Position numbers and translations under genes: made by a program. A model generated the notes under the pieces. It saw only the letters and a list, made by a program, of their open reading frames with translations, did no database searches and was not told the origin of the DNA. DNA of 64,000 bases from Oceanospirillaceae bacterium (GTDB lineage Bacteria; Pseudomonadota; Gammaproteobacteria; Pseudomonadales; Litoribrevibacteraceae): NCBI GenBank assembly GCA_015665455.1, contig JADFAD010000004.1, forward strand, positions 148,527 to 212,526, read 5' to 3'. The stretch's first letter is position 1; the number at the start of each line of letters is the position of its first letter. Of this stretch, positions 58,817 through 64,000 are shown one piece after another.

Positions 58817-61087
58817 ATGAGTAATGAATTTGTAAAAGGCTTTTGGAAAGTCAGCCCATTGGTTTTGGCCGTCAGCAGTGCATTGCTGGTTGGTTGCAGT
58901 GACAGCGACAGTGATTCATCGTCGGATGAGCCCGTCATCCAGCAAGGTACGTTCGTTGATTCAGCGGTTGAAGGCATTCACTATGCAACTGCCACTCAAA
59001 GTGGTTCTACAAATTCCGACGGTGAATATAATTTCTTGGCGAATGAAACCGTAACGTTCTCAATCGGTGATTTAGATCTGCCGCTGGTAGCAGCAACAGG
59101 CGTGGTAACACCGTTAACCATTACAGGTTCAGATAACCCATACGATGCAGCGGCCAACAACATTGCGCGCTTACTGCAAACCTTAGACTCGGATTCAGAC
59201 CCATCTAACGGCATCACCATCACTGAAACCGCCCATGCCGCAGCAGCGGGGCTGAGTGTCACCAATTGGGGCGACACAGACACCTTTGAAACAGAAGTGG
59301 CCGCGTTAGCGCCTAACTTAATTACCGCCGATGAAGCGGCGAAACACCTTGAAGAAACCCTTAATGACGTTAATGAGACCGCATCACTGACGTTGGTTGG
59401 GCGCTTTGCAGAAGACCAACTGCTTGATGAAGGCATGTCTGAGATCGTGGCTTTTCATAAAGCCAGTGACAGCATCATGGTGATTAACGCAGCGGCGAGC
59501 CGTGTGGATATCCTAGACATAAGTGATCTATCGAGTACGGAACTGGCATCGCCGTTGACGGCATCCAACATTGAAGCGCGTTCTCAATTGAACGTAGCTG
59601 CTGACGTTGAAACGGATGCGTTCACATCCGGTGGCATCAACAGCGTTGCGGTACAGGGTAATTTAATGGCGGTGGCCGTAGAGCATGACAACCAACAACT
59701 GAACGGTGTTATTGCTTTTTACTCACTGGACGATCAAGGTACGGCAACCTTTCTTAAGTCGGTAGAAGCGGGTGCATTGCCGGACAATGTCCAGATTTCT
59801 TCGGATGGCTTATGGGCCGTTGCGGCTAACGAAGGTCAGCCTTCTAATGATTACACCGTGGACCCTGAAGGCTCCATCACCGTGGTTGCTGTGACGAACG
59901 GTATTCCATCCGATACCGGCACTCAGGTAATGTTTACTGCGTTTAATGAAGGCGGCGAACGGGCTGACGAATTGAGCGACGATGTACGCATCACGCAACC
60001 ACGCCAGACATCGACCGTCGCAACCGACATTGAACCAGAATACGTTGCGTTTTCAGGCGATAACACGCAAGCCTTTGTTTCCCTACAAGAGAACAATGCG
60101 ATTGCCGTGGTTGACCTAGAAAACGGCACCATCAGCAATATCTTCGGTTTGGGGTACAAAGACCACAGTGTTGAAGGCAATGGCCTAGACGCAAGTAACA
60201 AAGACGCCTGCGATGCAGGTGACATCGAAGATGGCGATTGCACAGAACTGAACAATGGCATCAACATTAAGACTCATGCGAACCTACGTGGTTTGTATAT
60301 GCCAGACACCATCGCCAGTTACACGCAAGGCGGTGTTAACTACGTGGTAACAGCCAACGAAGGTGATTCTCGCGAGTACTTCTTTGAGGTTGCTGATGAA
60401 GATGCGTGTACCGCAGCGGGTGGTTTAGATTTTGATGAAGACGACGGTTGCCTAGCTTGGATTGATGAAGTTCGAGTGAAAGACCTTGAAGACCTCGACC
60501 TAAGCTTGAACGAAGAAATCTTTACCGATGAAACCCTCACAGAGAGTGAGAACCTAGGTCGCTTAAAGGTGATCAGCACCGAAGGGGATACGGATTCCGA
60601 TGGTGAATTGGAGACCTTGTATTCATTCGGTACTCGCTCTTTCAGTATCTTTAATGCAGAAACGGGTGCTTTGGTGTTTGATTCTGGCGATGATTTCGAA
60701 CAAATCACAGCGCAAGCCCTAGGTACCGATGGGTTCAACTCCACTAACGATGAAAATGACTTTGACGATCGCTCAGACGATAAAGGGCCAGAACCAGAAG
60801 CACTTGCAGTGGGGAGCGTTGATGATAAAACCTATGCCTTCATTGGTATGGAACGTACGGGCGGCATCATGATGTACGACATCACTACACCGAGTGCGCC
60901 AATGTTTGTTCAATACACCATCAATCGCGACTTTTCAGTGGATGTTGAAGATGAACTGACGCAAGCGGGTGACCTCGCACCGGAAGGCATGAAGTTTGTC
61001 GCGGCTGAAGACAGCCCAACCGATAATGCGTTGTTGATCGTGGGTAACGAAGTGTCTGGCACGACGACCGTTTACGAAGTGAAATAG
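58817..61087 (+). CDS. Choice-of-anchor I type surface lipoprotein
   Basis: A 756-residue lipoprotein. LLVGCSD is the lipobox (cysteine 27), followed by an Asp/Ser-rich linker. The N-terminal part (about 43-180) is a small carboxypeptidase-regulatory-like or peptidase-associated module (GTFVDSAVEGIHYATATQSGSTNSDGEYNF). The rest is a beta-propeller of the choice-of-anchor I type (AVEHDNQQLNGVIAFYSL, QISSDGLWAVAANEGQPS, EPEYVAFSGDNTQAFVSLQENNAIAVVDL, YVVTANEGDSREYF, GPEPEALAVGSVDDKTYAFIGMERTGGIMMYDI). It is acidic overall and probably binds calcium. A surface or periplasmic role is inferred; such proteins are sometimes annotated as alkaline phosphatase. Confidence 0.88.
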   Translation: MSNEFVKGFWKVSPLVLAVSSALLVGCSDSDSDSSSDEPVIQQGTFVDSAVEGIHYATATQSGSTNSDGEYNFLANETVTFSIGDLDLPLVAATGVVTPLTITGSDNPYDAAANNIARLLQTLDSDSDPSNGITITETAHAAAAGLSVTNWGDTDTFETEVAALAPNLITADEAAKHLEETLNDVNETASLTLVGRFAEDQLLDEGMSEIVAFHKASDSIMVINAAASRVDILDISDLSSTELASPLTASNIEARSQLNVAADVETDAFTSGGINSVAVQGNLMAVAVEHDNQQLNGVIAFYSLDDQGTATFLKSVEAGALPDNVQISSDGLWAVAANEGQPSNDYTVDPEGSITVVAVTNGIPSDTGTQVMFTAFNEGGERADELSDDVRITQPRQTSTVATDIEPEYVAFSGDNTQAFVSLQENNAIAVVDLENGTISNIFGLGYKDHSVEGNGLDASNKDACDAGDIEDGDCTELNNGINIKTHANLRGLYMPDTIASYTQGGVNYVVTANEGDSREYFFEVADEDACTAAGGLDFDEDDGCLAWIDEVRVKDLEDLDLSLNEEIFTDETLTESENLGRLKVISTEGDTDSDGELETLYSFGTRSFSIFNAETGALVFDSGDDFEQITAQALGTDGFNSTNDENDFDDRSDDKGPEPEALAVGSVDDKTYAFIGMERTGGIMMYDITTPSAPMFVQYTINRDFSVDVEDELTQAGDLAPEGMKFVAAEDSPTDNALLIVGNEVSGTTTVYEVK

Positions 61088-61186
61088 CGTTGGCATGAAT
61101 TAATAAGAAAGGAGGGCTTCTTTTGAAGTGAGGCTTTCTCATAACCGCCGTTAAAAATCCAAGGTACGTTTACTTGGTTCTTTTAT

Positions 61187-61214
61187 GCCGCAATCCTTGG
61201 ATTGCGGCTTTTTT
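61187..61214 (+). terminator. Rho-independent terminator
   Basis: GCCGCAATCC and GGATTGCGGC pair around TT (in RNA the loop will be wider) and are followed by six T. It ends the lipoprotein gene. Confidence 0.88.
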
Positions 61215-61361
61215 GTTATTGGTTTGGGGCACGTTGAAAGCCTAAACGCTGTAAAGTATTTGCCTTTAAATATGAAGACTTACCGTTTGTTTCAAGGTCA
61301 CTGAATGCTACTATAAAACCAGTGCACTTATTCATGACATGGAAAGGTCTTTCAAACCGTA

Positions 61362-62534
61362 ATGACAGCCAACAAAATTCATTTGAACACCTCGCTGGAT
61401 CTCGTCCCTGACGCCATCTCATCAGAACTTAAAATGGCCGAAGGTTTGATCCATAAATTCTGCAAAGATGAGGTGGCAATGATCTGGTTGTTCGGAAGCT
61501 ACGCGCGTGGTGATTACATTAATGATCGCCGAGTGGATGAGCAGGGTGTTGTCTCGGAATATAACTCCGATGTCGATATTTTAGTGATCTTGCACGATAG
61601 AACCCCCTCAAAGAAATCCAAAATAACCAAAAAGTTCGTCGGCATGGTGGAAAACTCACCTTGCTTGACCTCCGAATTTCACGTCATTTATGAAACCCTA
61701 GACCGCTTGATTGAAGGGCTGGAACACAGCGAGTATTTTTACCTCGATGTGGCCAAAGAAGGCGTCGTATTATTTAACGACGGTGTGCAGCTGAATGAAC
61801 CCCAGCACCTCCCTGATGGCCAACAACGGCGTGACATGAGCATTGGTTATTTTGAAGGCCTGTATGGCCAAAGCTGTGATTCCCAACAGACGTTTGAGTT
61901 TCATTATCAAAAAGGCGCCTTAAATACAGCGATCTTCAATTTGCATCAAATGACGGAACGGCTGTTTTATGTGTATTTATTGGTACACAGCCATTACAAG
62001 CCGCGAACTCATCGTTTAAATGAATTGCGCGATCAGGTTATTCCTTTATCTCGTGAAATTAAATCAATATTCCCCTTCAAAACCAAAGAGCAACGCCAGC
62101 TCTTTGGTTTCTTTGGTGACGCCTACATTGATTCGCGCTACAAGCTAAATTACGAAGTGGACCCAAACGCACTGGATGCCATCATCGGCTTGGTCGCGAC
62201 TTTTCAACAATGGGTTTATAACGAATGCCTGACTAAGATTGATCGCTTTGTCCCTGAGGACAGCTACTCTCAGAGCCAAACGTTACCTTACCGTTTTTTG
62301 GATTTGGACACGCTGAAAACCAAGCCTCTGCCTGAGGTGATGGTGTTGCAGCAGGAAAGACTACTTAGAGAACAACAAGTAGCGTTAGAAGAGTCTTTAA
62401 AAAGGGAAGAGCACGAGCGCCAAGAAAAAGAACATGCACTGAATCGTGAAATTGAAACCCAAAAACAGCTTGAACAAGAGCGAGAAGAAAAAGCTCTGTT
62501 ATTGCAAAAACTGCGTGATGCAGGGTTGGAATAG
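61362..62534 (+). CDS. Nucleotidyltransferase / HEPN-like helical fusion with coiled-coil tail
   Basis: A 390-residue protein. The first 150 residues are a minimal nucleotidyltransferase: FGSYARGD at about 44-51 (GS motif) and DVDILVIL at about 70 (DxD), with a third acidic residue near SEFHVIYE. Residues about 180-280 are helical (YQKGALNTAIFNLHQMTERLFYVYLLVHSHYKPRTHRLNELRDQ), resembling the HEPN domain that often pairs with it. The last 60 residues form a charged coiled coil (QQERLLREQQVALEESLKREEHERQEKEHALN). Such NTase-HEPN units form toxin-antitoxin or antiphage modules; here they are fused in one chain. It sits beside an integron integrase. Confidence 0.75.
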   Translation: MTANKIHLNTSLDLVPDAISSELKMAEGLIHKFCKDEVAMIWLFGSYARGDYINDRRVDEQGVVSEYNSDVDILVILHDRTPSKKSKITKKFVGMVENSPCLTSEFHVIYETLDRLIEGLEHSEYFYLDVAKEGVVLFNDGVQLNEPQHLPDGQQRRDMSIGYFEGLYGQSCDSQQTFEFHYQKGALNTAIFNLHQMTERLFYVYLLVHSHYKPRTHRLNELRDQVIPLSREIKSIFPFKTKEQRQLFGFFGDAYIDSRYKLNYEVDPNALDAIIGLVATFQQWVYNECLTKIDRFVPEDSYSQSQTLPYRFLDLDTLKTKPLPEVMVLQQERLLREQQVALEESLKREEHERQEKEHALNREIETQKQLEQEREEKALLLQKLRDAGLE

Positions 62535-62545
62535 CGCTGAAGGTA

Positions 62546-63514
62546 TTACGTTAACGGGATATCATCCAGCGGGCTTTGTACAGCACTGCCACCTCGATTA
62601 ATAACGTGCGTGTATATTTGTGTGGTTTTCACATCTGAATGCCCTAATTGTTCTTGAACGGTGCGAATATCCGCCCCTCGTTCCAGTAAGTGCGTAGCAA
62701 AACTGTGGCGCAGTGAATGACAAGACGCGGGTTTATTAATTTTTGCCTTTTTTATAGCCTGCTTAACGGATTTCTGAACGGACGTTTCATCGATGTGATG
62801 ACGACGAGTAATGCCTGAGCGTTGATCAAAGGATAAACGCGACGAGGGGAATAAATACTGCCACGCGAGGGTCTTTCCTGCATCAGGGTACTTGCGTTCT
62901 AAAGCAAAAGGCAAATACACACCAGGAACATTGTTGAGTTGGTCTTGCTGGTATAAGGCATCAACCTTTTGCATCTGAATGGTTAACGGTTCGACCAGTC
63001 TTTGGCTTAACGTGACAATTCTGTCTTTGCCCCCTTTTCCGTCGTGAATGCGTATGAAGAGCTTATCAAGGTCAATATCCATATATCTCAAGTGTACTGT
63101 TTCCATCAAACGTAACCCTGAGCCATACATTAACCCAGCCAACAATTTGTAATCATTCTTTAACTGTTTAAACAGAAGATTAATTTCATGATGAGTGAAG
63201 AATACGGGTAACTTTTTTGCTTTTTTCGCCCGAGTGAATTGATCAAACTTTCCTAAGTCTTGTTTGAGTACTTCTTTGTACATAAATACAAGTGCATTTA
63301 AGGCTGTATTTTGGGTGGAGGGAGCCACATTCTGTTCAATGGCCAAGTAACTTAGAAATGCTTCAATGTGGGTTGCATTCATTTCAGAGGGATGCCGCTT
63401 ATTGTGAAAATGAATGTAGCGTTTAACCCAATAGATATAGCCACTTTCAGTGCGCTTACTGTAATGCCTTAATCGGATGGCTTGTCGAATGGTGTTCAGA
63501 AATGGCGAAGACAT
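62546..63514 (-). CDS. intI: Integron integrase (tyrosine recombinase)
   Basis: A 322-residue IntI. The catalytic set is visible: R in SGLRLMETVHLR (about 146), the K near HDGKGGKDR, HSLRHSFATHLLERG (His-x2-Arg), GHSDVKTTQIYTHV with the nucleophile Tyr. The integron-specific extra patch is present in LAWQYLFPSSRLSFDQRSGITRRHHIDE, which separates IntI from XerC/D. The enzyme should move gene cassettes between attC and attI. It reads away from the expected attI and cassettes on its right. A LexA box lies directly upstream. Only 11 bases separate its stop from the NTase fusion. Confidence 0.93.
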   Translation of the reverse strand: MSSPFLNTIRQAIRLRHYSKRTESGYIYWVKRYIHFHNKRHPSEMNATHIEAFLSYLAIEQNVAPSTQNTALNALVFMYKEVLKQDLGKFDQFTRAKKAKKLPVFFTHHEINLLFKQLKNDYKLLAGLMYGSGLRLMETVHLRYMDIDLDKLFIRIHDGKGGKDRIVTLSQRLVEPLTIQMQKVDALYQQDQLNNVPGVYLPFALERKYPDAGKTLAWQYLFPSSRLSFDQRSGITRRHHIDETSVQKSVKQAIKKAKINKPASCHSLRHSFATHLLERGADIRTVQEQLGHSDVKTTQIYTHVINRGGSAVQSPLDDIPLT

Positions 63515-63525
63515 AATAATTTCTA

Positions 63526-63541
63526 CTGTGTTTATTTACAG
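63526..63541 (-). promoter_or_regulatory. LexA (SOS) box in front of intI
   Basis: CTGTGTTTATTTACAG fits CTGT-N8-ACAG exactly and lies 12 bases upstream of the intI ATG, overlapping the likely promoter/ribosome binding region. SOS control by LexA is known for intI1 and Vibrio intIA. Confidence 0.8.
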
Positions 63542-63958
63542 TCATAGTATTTGCTATGAGAGCGGGGGAATATACGGAATTATTCTGTATTTTATCCAAG
63601 GGTGTAAGACGTTGGGTCTTCAAGCCAAATAAAGTATTGAAATTAAATGATTAATTATGAAACTGTAACGTATCAATAGCGTTCGTTAGCAGAATAGACG
63701 GAATGATTCCGCATTTTCTCTGGTGTTTCTAGAATGCGCTCGTAGAACATTGTTGTAGCTCATTGATTTATAGTGAAATTATGGTCGATTAATCAACGGA
63801 TTGATGAAATACTGGGTGGAATATACGGAATTTATCCGTCTAATTACTGTTGAACTAAACCGCTTCGCGGTAGCTTTAAGACCTAATTTTGCCCTAGTTT
63901 TCTGATCATAACTCACACTTATCTTTAGCCATTTCGGCTTTATCAAAGGAGATAAGTT
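63542..63958. other. Integron attI-side region with three near-palindromic repeats, no clear gene
   Basis: 417 bases between the LexA box and the next recombinase gene. Candidate insertion points of the form GTTRRRY occur at 63611 (GTTGGGT) and 63849 (GTTGAAC). I could not identify a convincing attC folding structure. The three repeats are listed separately. Confidence 0.45.
63568..63840 (+). repeat. Three copies of a 21-22-bp near-palindromic element
   Basis: Copies at 63568-63588, 63692-63712 and 63819-63840 share GAATAKACGGAAT followed by an ATTCYG or ATCCG arm; the second has a perfect CGGAAT-G-ATTCCG. They are 124 and 127 bp apart in the same direction. This suggests binding sites for one of the flanking recombinases or for a regulator. 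Confidence 0.65.
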
Positions 63959-64000
63959 ATGAGTCCTCTACGTCAAAAAATGATTGACCTTATGAAGGTC
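63959..64000 (+). CDS. Start of a tyrosine recombinase (truncated by window end)
   Basis: Fourteen codons only: MSPLRQKMIDLMKV, after AAAGGAG 6-7 bases upstream. This opening is typical of the tyrosine recombinases found with IS91-like and integron-associated elements (a TPLRQRMIEDM-type start). Family assignment from 14 residues is provisional. Confidence 0.5.
   Translation, partial: MSPLRQKMIDLMKV

Noticed and set aside
63542..63958. Integron attC site or complete attI
   Set aside because: GTTRRRY matches exist at 63611 and 63849 but I found no paired RYYYAAC and no imperfect palindrome of the attC type, so no boundary can be named.

Overview
The window looks like chromosomal DNA of a marine gammaproteobacterium of moderate to low GC. 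The order uvrC - pgsA - tRNA-Gly/Cys/Leu is the gammaproteobacterial arrangement. YggL, a YbcJ-like S4 protein, RadD, a DUF2956 protein and a desaturase/ferredoxin-reductase pair all point the same way. A relative of the Oceanospirillales is my best guess, by inference only; no ribosomal RNA is present to settle it.

Layout. 0-5.3 kb: an SDR enzyme, a ParD/ParE toxin-antitoxin pair, small orphan genes and an 859-residue toxin-like protein with a lectin-like tail. 5.6-10.8 kb: a radical SAM enzyme, a DUF1285 protein, uvrC, a histone-deacetylase-like hydrolase and pgsA. 11.3-11.8 kb: three tRNA genes under one promoter. 12.1-13.3 kb: an exported protein with one CxxCH haem motif. About 13.4-23.4 kb: a phage-derived island with an S24-type repressor, two matching operator-like sites, a candidate antiterminator followed by two tandem terminators, a small membrane/lysis cassette, a LamG-like protein and a tail-spike-like protein. 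It ends in a membrane-anchored alpha/beta hydrolase and small membrane proteins. No integrase, terminase, capsid or tail-tube gene is visible in it.

24-28 kb: a GMC oxidoreductase and a catalase gene interrupted by one in-frame TGA at codon 51. 28.2-39.7 kb: a photo-oxidative stress locus. A divergent ECF sigma factor / ChrR-type zinc anti-sigma pair faces a long co-directional run: FAD enzyme, DUF523-DUF1722 protein, photolyase, fatty-acid desaturase, NTF2-like protein, second FAD enzyme, DUF1365 protein, cyclopropane fatty acid synthase, a Cys-rich small protein and a CbiX-like chelatase. An ECF-type promoter (TGAACT, 16 bp, CGTATA) sits ahead of the run. The logical reading is a singlet-oxygen/light response that repairs DNA and remodels membrane lipid.

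39.8-61 kb: mostly ordinary housekeeping and accessory genes (acyltransferases, YggL, cytochrome c5, AraC/MFS pair, an Nmad3-like protein, desaturase plus its reductase, nitroreductase/LysR pair, RadD, TlyA-type methyltransferase, a large choice-of-anchor lipoprotein). 61.3-64 kb: a fused nucleotidyltransferase/helical protein with a coiled-coil tail. After it comes an integron integrase (intI) with a LexA box directly in front of it, a 444-bp gap with three copies of a near-palindromic 22-bp element, and the start of a second tyrosine recombinase that runs off the window. The right edge is therefore the mouth of an integron or another recombinase-rich island.
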